A stretch of DNA of 64,000 nucleotides, from positions 10,546,260-10,610,259 of the forward strand of contig OU452205.1 of NCBI GenBank assembly GCA_911728435.2, read 5' to 3'. Positions within the stretch are counted from its first letter, which is position 1. Each line of letters starts with the position of its first letter. The notes below the pieces were generated by a model that saw nothing but the letters and a program-made list of their open reading frames with translations, searched no databases and had not been told where the DNA came from. The stretch comes from Apoderus coryli (Eukaryota; Arthropoda; Insecta; Coleoptera; Attelabidae). Below are positions 33,888 to 43,221 of the stretch, piece after piece. The translations under genes and the position numbers were made by a program.

Positions 33888-34274
33888 TTATATTGTACAC
33901 CTAGAGGTCTTGGATCGGGGAAGCCAGATTGATGTGATATATATGCAGATTTCACTAAGGAATTTGACAAAATGGATAACGGCATATTGATGCGAAAATT
34001 TGATCAGTTTGGTTTTGTGTCAAACCAATAATAGTTTTTTAAATCAAATGCAGTATGTGTCTCACAATGGCTACCGGTCTGACACGTACACAGCATCATC
34101 TGGTGTTCCTACGAGGGATCGAAACTTGGACCACTATTTTTTTGTGTAATTTATTAATGACCTCGAAAGTGAACTGAGTTGTGATCGGCTAATGTTTGTG
34201 GATGATCTGAAATTGTACTCTTCGGTTGGTAGTATTACTGATTGTGCTAACCTTCGGAACAATTTGCAACATGT
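33888..34274 (+). pseudogene. Jockey-like LINE reverse-transcriptase palm fragment
   Basis: Plus strand, with two or three frameshifts: VLDRGSQIDVIYMDF-TKEFDKMDNGIL, FDQFGF, SSGVPTRDRNLD, VFINDLESELSCDRL and the catalytic MFVDDLKLYSS. The usual FADD box reads VDD here. The fragment ends where an IS630-like element begins (34276). Confidence 0.7.
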
Positions 34275-34275
34275 A

Positions 34276-35990
34276 CTGGGTGATCATTTATAAACGCACA
34301 TCCCCTTTAACTTTGTTGTTTCACACTGTAGCAGAAAATGTTAAATACAAAAGTTTTAGAGCTTAATATAAACTATTTACAGCATATATTATAATGTATA
34401 TAGAGTGTCCGAGTAACGCGGTAGAAGTCACAGTTATATATTTTTAATGGGACACCCTGTATTATTAAAGATTCTTTACTCATGATTCCAAAAATACAAT
34501 ATTTGATCGCTCTATCTTAAACGGTTCAATAAGAATTCGCAATAAAACAAAGCTTTTTCAAAAATTAAATGTATTTTAAACAAAACATAAACTAAAAGTA
34601 ATTTACACAAAACTGAGAAAAAAAAGACAAAATATCTACAAAAGATGTTCGAATCTGTCTCCGTTTACTTCAATGCATTTTTCGAATTTATACCTTAAGT
34701 CGTTAATAGTGTTTACTAAAAATCCTGGAAAATTTTCAACTAAGCTCCTCACTTCTAATTCAACCAGCTCTCTCACTCTCTCTATTTTGAATCTCGAATA
34801 AATACACTTTATCTTTAATATAGGCCCATGAAAATATATCCAGAGGCGTTAAATCATAACTGCTTGGTGGCCATCGAATAGTCCCAAACTTGCCGATCCG
34901 CTCTCTAAAGTTATTGTTGAAAAAGTCTTGAGCACCCCTGGTTGATGGAATATAAGATCTTATAACTGATTCGATGGCAAATATTCTAAAAAATCATATA
35001 TGTTTCCAAAAAATTCAGAGAAGTTTCTCCGGTTAATGTGCGTTCAAAAATGTATGGTCGTACGATGGGGTCCCCTAAAATACAACACCATACGTTGAGC
35101 GTCTGTCTTCCTTGAAATCGCGCTTCTCTAACAAAGTTTGGATTGTCAGTGTTCCAAAATCTATGGTTTTGCTTATTTGGTACTCCACTGATTGAAAATG
35201 AGGATTCATCTGACCACAAAATTTTATGAAGAAACTGTGGATCTTCGCCCATTCTCTGCAGCATTGGCTGGCAAAATTGAACTCTGCTGCGTTGTTCGCA
35301 TCTTAGAGGGTATGTAAGAATGTTTTGAGCTCCTTTTTTTACCTTTCCGAAAGAGCATCTATTTTGGAAGCCTCTCTGTCGTAAAGTTTGATATATGTTT
35401 CGAATCGATGTTCGCGGGTTTTCTTCAAAATGAAGCAAAATGTTTAAGTTCATTTCTTTCTTTTCACACTTGAGGTTTCCCTAAATTTTCTGTTTCGGTA
35501 CTGGCTTTCTGAATATTGTTGTCTATTATACTCCCGTACTGTAGACGCGTTATAATTATTTTTTGCATACAATAACAACATATTTTGCCGTTCTTCATTT
35601 CAAAAAATTATTTTTAAACAAACAATCTTTACATTATATTATTTGCAAAATGGCATTTCTATTTGACGTTTTACATTGCTATATTTTTATCACAGCACAC
35701 TCTTTTTAGTTTTTTTTTTGTTTATAATATCTACATTTAATTTTTGAAAAAGTTTTGTTTTATTGCAAATACTTATTGAACCGTTTAAGATAGACCCATC
35801 AAATAAGGTATTTTTGGAATCATGAGAAAAGAATCTTTAATATTAAAATATAATATACAGGGTGTTCCATTTAAAAAATATATAACTGTGATTTCTAACG
35901 CGTTACTGTATATACGATAATATATGCTGTAAATAGTTTACATTAAGCCTTAAAACTTTCGTATTTAAAGTTAGTTAAAGAAGTTAATAC
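34276..35990 (-). mobile_element. IS630-like element inside two inverted MITE-like arms
   Basis: The interior (34461-35857) has its own inverted ends ('taaagattcttt-actcatgattcc' and complement) and a decayed transposase. Outside it on each side is a 130-185-bp unit: TA-CTGGGTG...CACCCTG-TA at 34274-34460, and CAGGGTGTTCC... at 35858-35990, inverted relative to each other. So the CAGGGTGT tips face inward to the transposase element. Either the whole is one element with tip-like internal motifs, or two short elements flank a third. Confidence 0.7.
34640..35600 (-). pseudogene. IS630-type transposase
   Basis: From a possible start at 35597 the minus strand has helix-turn-helix wording, then an open piece of 155 codons (35453-34986) with ILLHFEENPRTSIRNIYQTL, LHKILWSDESSFSISG (first catalytic Asp), VPNKQNHRFWN and LNVWCCILGDPIVRPYIFER. 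After 34986 stops accumulate: a degraded SIDQG/W-PPRS region and a C-terminal VNTINDLRYKFEKCIEVNGDR (about 34690). Only the first third of the catalytic domain is intact. Confidence 0.78.
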
Positions 35991-36004
35991 TGAATAAACT
36001 TTCA

Positions 36005-36690
36005 CTCAATCCATCCAAGTGGCAACATATCACTTTTACGAAGAAGAGGGAGATAATTAAGTACACTTATTCCATCAATGGTACAATTTTCGCGGTGTAA
36101 ATCTGTCATTAATTTGAGAATCATGTTTGAGCAAAATTTACCTTTGTTGATCATATCAGCAATAGGATACTAGAGGCGGGTAGGACATATGGTTTTCTGG
36201 TTCTGGTCATAATATGAATTTATGTGACTAATCAAAATACGGTTGAAAAAATGCAGCGTGGATTTTTAAAGTATCTAATGTACTTATAAAGAGGATGGTC
36301 ATTACTGAGCAAGGAACACTGACTACCAATTAATGACCGATAGAATTCAGATGCCGAGTCTGTAACTTAGAAGAACAATAAATTATTTGCATTTTCTTTT
36401 TAATTTAGTTCATTCCAATATAGATTGTGCCCACTTGCTTTTGCGATTAAAATTCAGCGTACCAAGACAACATACTAGGTTCAGTTCCACATTTTATTGC
36501 AGCTATGCTAGGACGAACCTTGTGTTGAGGTCTCGTATTTCCGTCTGTACCTACTAGGAATGTTATGTGTAAATATTGTGATATATTTTCGTGTGGTGTT
36601 AGGGAAATTATTAATTCTGCCATGGCTTATGTTCGTTTGTATATCTTGAATTTTTGTAAAAATATAAAATAAAAACCTTTCAATGAAGAA
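36005..36690 (+). pseudogene. CR1-like LINE 3' fragment
   Basis: Plus strand with frameshifts: SLLRRRGR, a DLGI-MFEQNLPLL-like block, VEKMQRGFLKYLMYL (pattern IE-IQ--FLRYL), and then DCAHLLLRLKFSVPRQHTRF and FYCSYARTNLVLRS, the terminal P-R--R----F----RTN block of this LINE group. The 3' tail is AT-rich. Confidence 0.65.
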
Positions 36691-36699
36691 GACTAAGAA

Positions 36700-38925
36700 A
36701 ATACAGATGATAATCAAGTTAAAACCTTCAATCCATAGTTGACAACAACCTAAAATTAGATGCTAATATTATTCAGTGCTAATATACAAAATCTATACAA
36801 TGTTATACAACATTTTGTTCGCTATCTTTGTAGGTAGTTTGTATTATCATTATATTACTACTATCTTTTATATTCGTGTTAAATTTAAAATACGTTCGCG
36901 GGGGCCGCTCCTTAACAGGCTGACGTAACCCCATACTATGGGAAAATTATGCTTAACCCAAATTGTACCCCTGGCCTTTTCGTATTTTTTTTCTGCGCGG
37001 TGCTATAAAGCTTTAATATTTATAATTGTGAACTTTAATTTATCATGATTTGAAATAATGATCATTGATATTCATATCACATTTATAACAAAATGTCTAC
37101 AAACACAAACCTAGAATTGAAGTAAAAAAATTGTTAATGAATATAATTTATTCGACCTTGAAAATTTTATAAAATACAGGTACCAAATTTTTATTTTTTT
37201 TTAGATAAAGAGCTACCAAAATTTCACATATTCACTCAAAAGTCACAAACACTACGTTCTGTTCATTAGAACTTTAATGAATGAGGCAAACTATAGTGCC
37301 TTTTGAGTTTTATTTACAATAAAATATTTAAAATAACTGCCTTATAGACAAGGCAAATTCAAAATTTCCGTGATAAATATAGTGGTAAGTGGTTCTGGAT
37401 TTGCTCAAGTTCTTTTAAGCGATGTTTTTCCACAATTACATTATCTGCAAGAATATATTCATCAATTATTGCACCTACACTAGTGCACTTCTAATAAAAA
37501 TCCAAGCAGTTCGCAATCTGTTAGATAAAAGTAATTAAAACTGTCTTGTCGTCTTCCACAACTGAAGAGACGAATTGAAGTCGAACCAGAAACAGAACGC
37601 CTTGTTCAATGACCTGACAAACTGGGTCAATGTACGTTTTCAAAAACCGCGTATCAGTGCAAAGCAAAGAATACGTTTGGCTTGATCTGTTCAATGGGTA
37701 GTTTTTCTGCCTGCTTTCGAACTTCTTGTTCTCATCAGTATGGCAAAGTAGCCATATAGCATGCATAGCAAGTCGTAAGACCGACCAAATTGGTCATTTA
37801 GAGAAAACACTAAAATTCTAAACATTTTGAATCTGTTAGATACCAACGCAGTTCATGTTTTAATTGCATGAGCTTTATAGAGCTGCTAAATTAAAAATAA
37901 TATAAGAAAATAAGTTTCTTTGATAATACAACAAAGTTTTACAAAAAGACGGCTGTTCACGACCCAAAAATAGAACCAATTATAGTATCCCCATAGGAAT
38001 CCCGCCATTTTTTCTACCGGTCAGAGTCCAAACAAATCACCATATTTTATTAACAAACAATTTAACCGGTATTGTAACTTACTAGTTTTATAAAATATAT
38101 TTAATTAAGCTCAATAAGCACTGTTTTAATCAGACCGCGCCTGTTACAATGTAATAATGTAAACACTCAGAAATCGACTAGAACTCGACGTTGCCAAATA
38201 TACTGTTTGATGGCTTGTATAAAGAGGGCTGTGGACTGAATGAAAAATTTTCTGCTTGTAATTCAATGCCAGTCGTTGTATTAGTCAGTGGAGTAATTGT
38301 TTTGCCTTGGTCTCTAAATTTATACACAACATTTTTCGCTAGCGAGGACAGATTTTAATATCGGTGTCACATCAAAAAAATCTATATTCACTTTCTTAGT
38401 TGCTTCATATATAATTTTTTAGTAGGTATCAACAAAATATCTATACGCGCAGCTAAATAATAAATAATATCACATTCAAAATAAGAGAATTTACCTTATA
38501 GCACAATTTGCTGCCTTCACTGCCATATACTCACTTTACTGCGACAACTTTTTTTTTGATGAGTCGGATAAATATTCAACTGATTTACCTGCTGCCACTG
38601 GTTCCAGGGCCTTATAAATCATCTCCTACAGGAGAGGATCCTGAGGAGATTCATCCCGTTAAATCTCCGTCATCAGATGAAACTTATTCAGGTTATGACA
38701 AAGTTTACTCAGGCTTCTGAACAGGAGGATCAACATCACAGCATTTAATCCAGCATCCAAAAATCAAGCGCAAGCGCCTCCTGAAATTTGAAAATCGAGA
38801 TAAATGTATTATTATAAAATTCAGAAAATACGTGTTTAATTTGGATTTCTTGAAGAAATTTTGATTTTTATTTTATTACTAAGCGAAGCATTTGATTAAA
38901 ATAGCATCTTTAAATGCAATGGATT
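36700..38925. other. No recognisable gene; possible element remnants
   Basis: At 37521-37766 the minus strand has 81 open codons without recognised wording. At 38228-38330 a TATAAAG-containing, GTTTGATGG-rich stretch looks promoter-like but no flanking long repeat partner was found. Nothing firm. Confidence 0.3.
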
Positions 38926-38929
38926 TCCG

Positions 38930-38975
38930 CGTGCAAAGCGGGCACTCTACCACTGACGTAAACCCTTATGTGAGT
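38930..38975 (-). mobile_element. tRNA-Ala-like fragment (SINE head or tRNA relic)
   Basis: Minus strand CAGTGGTAGAGTGCCCGC (D arm and A box) followed by TTTGCACGCGGA, which resembles the anticodon region of tRNA-Ala with TGC. The T arm is missing, so it is not a functional tRNA. Confidence 0.5.
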
Positions 38976-39189
38976 TATCTCAACCTTATACATACAGGGT
39001 TCCTCATAATAGACTACCCATTTTAATACTTGAATTAATTTTTTTTAATTAACAAAACAAACTTTTTATTTTACTATATTACAGCTAACTCTTTGCGATT
39101 TATGATAAATATTTGGCTAGTTTTAAAAATCACGTCTTCTAAATGACCTCCACCAACTTCAACACATTTTTCAATTTTAGATAAAAAGC

Positions 39190-40125
39190 GGTTCATTACA
39201 CCGCGTAGCAAACCTTCGTCTATTCCCTCAACTTCTCCACGAATTTTGACTTTCAGTTCCTCGATTGTACCTGGACGACTCGCAAACCCTTTGGCTTTTA
39301 AATATCCCCACAGGAAAAAATCGGGTGCCGGTTAAGTCGGGGGACCTCGAAGGCCAAGGCAAATATCCGAGTCGAGAAATGAGTCGGCCATTAAACATTT
39401 CTCGCAAGACCCTCATTGAGTTTGTGGCGGTATGAGCTGTTGTTCCATCTTGTTGGAATAGTAAGGCATTGGTTAGTAATCCTCGTCTATTTTATTCTGG
39501 AATGAGAAATGTCGCTAGCATATTAAAGTAGCGCTCTGATGTTACTGTTACAGCGCGGTTATTTTCATCCAATAATACCAAAAGATCCTACTCCACACCA
39601 CACAACAACTTTTGGATTATGGAGATTCTGTGTAAAGATTTCACGAGGATTTTCATTTGACCAGTATCTAAAATTCTGTTTATTGACCATGCCGTTCAAA
39701 TAAAAATTTGCTTCGTGGGTCATTAGGAGACTGTGAATTGCTCCTTGATGTACATCCAAAAATTCTTGACAAAATGTTAGCCTTGTTTCTTTATCTTGAC
39801 TGCTAAGTTGCTGTGCCATTTGGTATTGTAGGTATGAAATTTGAAGAATTCGATATAATCTTTCCTTCGATATTCCTAGGATAAGGGTTTCTCGAGTAGA
39901 AGACCTTTTAGGACTTCTCGTAAAAGCAATTCTAACTCGTTCAATATTTTCTGGTGTACGAACTGTTCTTCGACGTCCAGGCTTCCTCAAATTTTGTACA
40001 GAACCATTTTCACGACAACCCATAACTTAACAGTTTTATGATTTGGCGCGTGACCCCTATTGTTGTTATTAAACTGACGCCGGAATACACGCCTAACTTC
40101 TTCTATCGAATTGCTTCTTATGTAA
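39190..40125 (-). pseudogene. IS630-type transposase, main part
   Basis: Minus strand from the junction at 40125: VETYIRSNSIEEVRRVFRRQ, then RTVRTPENIERVRIAFTRSP, YQMAQQLSSQDKETRLTFC (39800), an altered first catalytic block LLMTHEANFYLNG (usual form is D-E-A-F), MVNKQNFRYWSNENPRE, VVVWCGVGSFGI, then across a shift NNRAVTVTSERYFNML, FQQDGTTAHTATNSM with the second Asp, and WPSRSPDLT. The third acidic position lies in a degraded stretch. Inactive: the first Asp reads His and there are several frameshifts. Confidence 0.82.
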
Positions 40126-41597
40126 GTTTCTACCAGTATTCCGCGTGTTCCACGGAACACGGGCCCGGTATCCTCAAGGGGCCCGGTACTGCATTCTGCA
40201 TCTGTAGCAGCTTCAGTGAAATTTTGACGGCTTGCTACATTTTCTTTCTCTCTTTGTATCTGTGGGAACAGCCGAACCTTCATTTTCCAAGTTGAAATTG
40301 ATAAAAAGTTTTCTTAGAAACACCATGAGGGACAGGAAAGGCTGTCGGGGTTGTCAATTCTGTCAATTGAGAACCGGATAGCGCGAAAAATAGTCGACTT
40401 TTGCGAATATTAAGGCGAGATTTTTTTTTTAATTAGATCAGTTATTTTATTATGCCTAATAATTATATGTACAGGGTAGCTACTATTTAATAATGCAAGA
40501 CTATTTAACCGTGAAAGATAGAGAGTTGGTTAAATTAGACAAAATTTGCGGTTTTTGATGCCTATTTAAAATCTCTTTACTGTGTAGACAAATCCTTTTT
40601 AGCTTTTGAAATACAGGCGATTTGTGAAAATGCCATATCCTATTTTCTTACATATTTCGAAAACTGTTGATTTTCGAGAGAAAGTTTTAAATCAAAAGTT
40701 TAATGGTTCTTACTTCTAATATGTCTATAACATGACACTTTCAAAATGAACACGGCTTAACGTTTCGTTTTGCAGTTTGTTTTTTCAAATACAGACCTGC
40801 ATTTTTATTTGTACCTTTAAAACAAAGTATAACTCAAGTACGGTTTTTGACGTTTCGAGTCGTTAGTAGTCATCATTCGTGATTTTTGCTTAATACAGAC
40901 TTGCATTATTTTTTGCTTAGCTAAAATACGAAATGTGTTACTATATAATGCCCTTTAAAATATTTTATTTTCGCTCAGCAAAAAATAATACAGGTCTGTA
41001 TCATGGAAAAATCATTGATGATAGCTACTATCGAATCGAAATGTCGAGATCATACTTGAGTTATACCTTATTTTAAAGGTAGTGACAAACTTTTAGAAAA
41101 CAAAATTAAAAATGCAGGTCCGAATTTAAAAAAAAAAACAAAGTTGATGGTGGCAGCTGTAATGCAAAACGGCGGACGTTAATTTTGAAAGTGCCGTCTG
41201 CTAGACATATTAGAACCATTAAAATCTTGATTTTAAACTTTGTGTCGAGAATCAATAGTTTTCAAAATATTTAAGAGAATAAAATTCGGCGTTTTTCAGA
41301 TATCACTCTGTATTTCAGAAACTAAAAAGAATTTGCCTACATAGATATTAAACAGGCATCAAAAACTGCAACTTTTGTCTAATTTAACTAACTCTCTATC
41401 TTGCACGGTTTAAGAAATAGCATGTTGTATATTTTTTAGTTTTTATATTTTAAATTGTGCTTTGGTTAAGTTTGTTTGATTTCTTAATAAACGTATAAAT
41501 ATTGTTTGTTTTCAATGGGTGTGGCGGTGAGGGGGTGAACCCGGAAATTCCTTGGAACACAGGCCCGTAACGGCATCACTACGCCCCTGGTTTCTAC
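40126..41597. mobile_element. hAT-type element with 8-bp duplication (gtttctac)
   Basis: gtttctac is present at 40126-40133 and 41590-41597. The element between (40134-41589) begins CAGTATTCCGCG and ends CACTACGCCCCTG, so both ends fit the CAG-N-CG pattern of hAT ends. Near both ends is a GGAACACGGGCCCG-type sequence. No hAT transposase remains. Most of the interior is a palindromic MITE (40472-41436). Confidence 0.85.
40472..41436. repeat. 965-bp near-complete palindrome (foldback MITE)
   Basis: The arms mirror around about 40955: 'gatagagagttggttaaatt' near 40519 against 'aatttaactaactctctatc' near 41400, and matching blocks 'tttgatgcctatttaaa', 'cagacctgcattttt', 'gactcgaaacgtcaaaaacc'-type all the way in. 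The left end has CAGGGTAGC next to TA. A partial copy of one arm sits in intron 1 of the host gene (43300-43496). No coding capacity. Confidence 0.8.
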
Positions 41598-42135
41598 ACA
41601 AAACACACGTTGTTGGACTGAGCAAAAGAATTAAATAATTATTGATGAAAAATAACGTTCCACGAAATTATTAATTTAAAATTTATTTGTGACAGGCGTC
41701 TACTTGATTAATAATTTACTTAAATCCCAAACACTACAGAAGATAATCCCACAGAGAACAACCTATTTAGTTATCTCGTAGGGAATTTATTAATACCTAA
41801 TATAAAATGGGTAGTCTATTATGGGGAACCTGGTATAATTACCAACTACCTAACTGGTGAAATTTTAAACATAGTTTTCTCGAGAACTCGAGAGATAAAT
41901 TTCAATAGTAAGACATTGCTGTAAAGAGTATTAAAAGGTACTTTCAAATGTTGTACAACTCGAGCCATACTGTTATTTAAGAATTTGGGAGTTGTATGCA
42001 CCTCTATCACAGAGTTGAAGAGATTTTAATTATTAATTTGAAAAAATGGTCCATTCTTAAGTGGCGTTGCAATTTAGTGTTTAAATGAAAGTCAAATGTC
42101 CACAAGATAAATTTAATAGAAATTAGAAACTATCA

Positions 42136-42178
42136 GCCATACATGTTTAGGGACTAGACCAGTCCCATCTTCAGTGGC
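42136..42178 (-). ncRNA. Hammerhead relic, left arm
   Basis: Minus strand: stem I GCCA/TGGC, core CTGAAGA (U-to-A change), stem II GGGACT with AGTCCC (perfect six pairs), TAAA in place of GAAA, helix III ACATGT. Two invariant positions are mutated, so inactive. Confidence 0.75.
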
Positions 42179-42599
42179 ATGTCAACAATCGTACAAAACA
42201 CAATGCTAAGACATACAATATTCCAGTCAAATTCCCACTGAAGTCACCCTATGTAAAAATAGTTGATTTATTAAAATTTTTAATTAAAATTACAATTACA
42301 TATTTTAATCTAGTTTCTTTTTGTACATCATATTTCGTTCTTTCAATAAAGTATTTAAGATTATTTAACGGTTTGTTTGTTTTTGATTCCGGCTTCAAGA
42401 ATTTTGGCAAAAACAAACAAACCGTTAAATAATCTTAAGTACTTTATTGCAAACACGAAATATGATATACAAAAAGAAAATAGATTAAAATATGTAATTG
42501 TAATTTTCATTAAAAATGTTAATAAATCAAATATTTTTCCATAGGGTGACTTCAGTGGGAATTTGACTGGAATATTGTGTTTTGTACGATTGTTGACAT

Positions 42600-42642
42600 G
42601 CCACTGATGATGGAACTGGTTTAGTCCCAAAACATGTATGGC
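42600..42642 (+). ncRNA. Hammerhead relic, right arm
   Basis: Plus strand: stem I GCCA (42600-42603) with TGGC (42639-42642), intact core CTGATGA (42604-42610), stem II GGAACT with AGTCCC (one mismatch), AAAA in place of GAAA, helix III ACATGT (42632-42637). Loss of the G at position 12 should abolish activity. Confidence 0.78.
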
Positions 42643-42704
42643 CGATAGTTTCTAATTTCTATTAACTTTATCTTGTGGAGATTTGACTTTCATTTAAACA
42701 CTAA

Positions 42705-42925
42705 AAACTAATGGGTTCATACTACGATTCCCCCAAACTCGTATACCAAATTTAGCTCAATTGGTTTAGACGGTATCGTGGAAGTGGAAGAATCCATACA
42801 GACAGAGACAGAAGTCCATCTGCAAATGATCTTAGTCATCTCAGGAGACTTCAGAATTGTTATATGTCTTTATCTCAATTTTTGTTTAGCGCGTTTACAA
42901 TACCTACTTTCCATGGGTCAGGAAA
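42705..42925 (-). repeat. Dispersed repeat A, copy 3
   Basis: Inverted relative to 16418-16660, with matching blocks 'aactaatgggttcatac', 'aaatttagctcaattggt' and 'tctttatctcaatttttgtt'. It abuts the foldback at 42705. Confidence 0.6.
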
Positions 42926-43158
42926 TTTTACCTCTTTTAACAGTATATTATATACATATAATCAATACCCCCAACAATTAAAAAAAAATACTATAAGAAT
43001 AATATTGCAACTCGCAAAAAAGCTGCATTAACATGTTTTTAAATTATATGATTATAGTGCATTAAATGACCTAATTTAGCGTTAATTTCTGCACTGCATT
43101 ATAGTTGTAAACGTATGTGGTTAAGGTGTACACACCTGTGTCGAAAAGTTACAGGTAA

Positions 43159-43164
43159 TATATA
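43159..43164 (+). promoter_or_regulatory. Candidate TATA box of the host gene
   Basis: TATATA lies 46 bp before the predicted start codon at 43210. A start of transcription near 43190 would give a leader of about 20 nt. This is inference from spacing; a further upstream untranslated exon is not excluded. Confidence 0.4.
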
Positions 43165-43209
43165 CACGGAATTATCTTGATTATTGTAATTTACACAGCT
43201 GAATACAAA

Positions 43210-43221
43210 ATGAGTTGTAAG
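43210..43221 (+). CDS. Fcp3C: Host gene exon 1, coding part
   Basis: Only four codons (Met-Ser-Cys-Lys) after CAAA-ATG, followed by a strong donor GTAAGA. The start was chosen because the phase-0 join to 43821 yields a complete signal peptide, which exon 2 alone would lack. An alternative first exon further upstream would also be possible. Confidence 0.75.

Larger units (their letters stand above)
38995..41833 (-). mobile_element. IS630-like element split by a hAT insertion
   Basis: TA duplications (38993-38994, 41834-41835) flank tips CAGGGTTCCTCATAATAGAC (left) and, inverted, CCAGGTTCCCCATAATAGAC (right); the match continues through CTACCCATTTTA. The minus-strand transposase is interrupted near its start by the 1.46-kb hAT element at 40134-41589. 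Removing that insert and one copy of the 8-bp duplication restores a continuous reading frame across the junction. Confidence 0.88.
42073..42705. mobile_element. Foldback of two hammerhead-family units
   Basis: Left arm 42073-42385 and right arm 42408-42705 are inverted copies separated by 22 bp. Each arm carries one hammerhead relic at its outer side (42136-42178 minus, 42600-42642 plus) and ends in the conserved GTGGAGATTTGAC / complement motif. The centre holds 'ttaacggtttgtttgttttt' and its complement. Related in order to the 12.6-kb relic. Confidence 0.82.

Noticed and set aside
37521..37766. Open minus-strand frame of 81 codons
   Set aside because: No recognised motif, no flanking element ends, and composition like the surroundings.
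38128..38330. Possible solo LTR starting TGTTACAATG and ending ACAACA with a TATAAAG box
   Set aside because: No target-site duplication at these borders, no second copy in the window, and no adjacent retroviral-type coding sequence.
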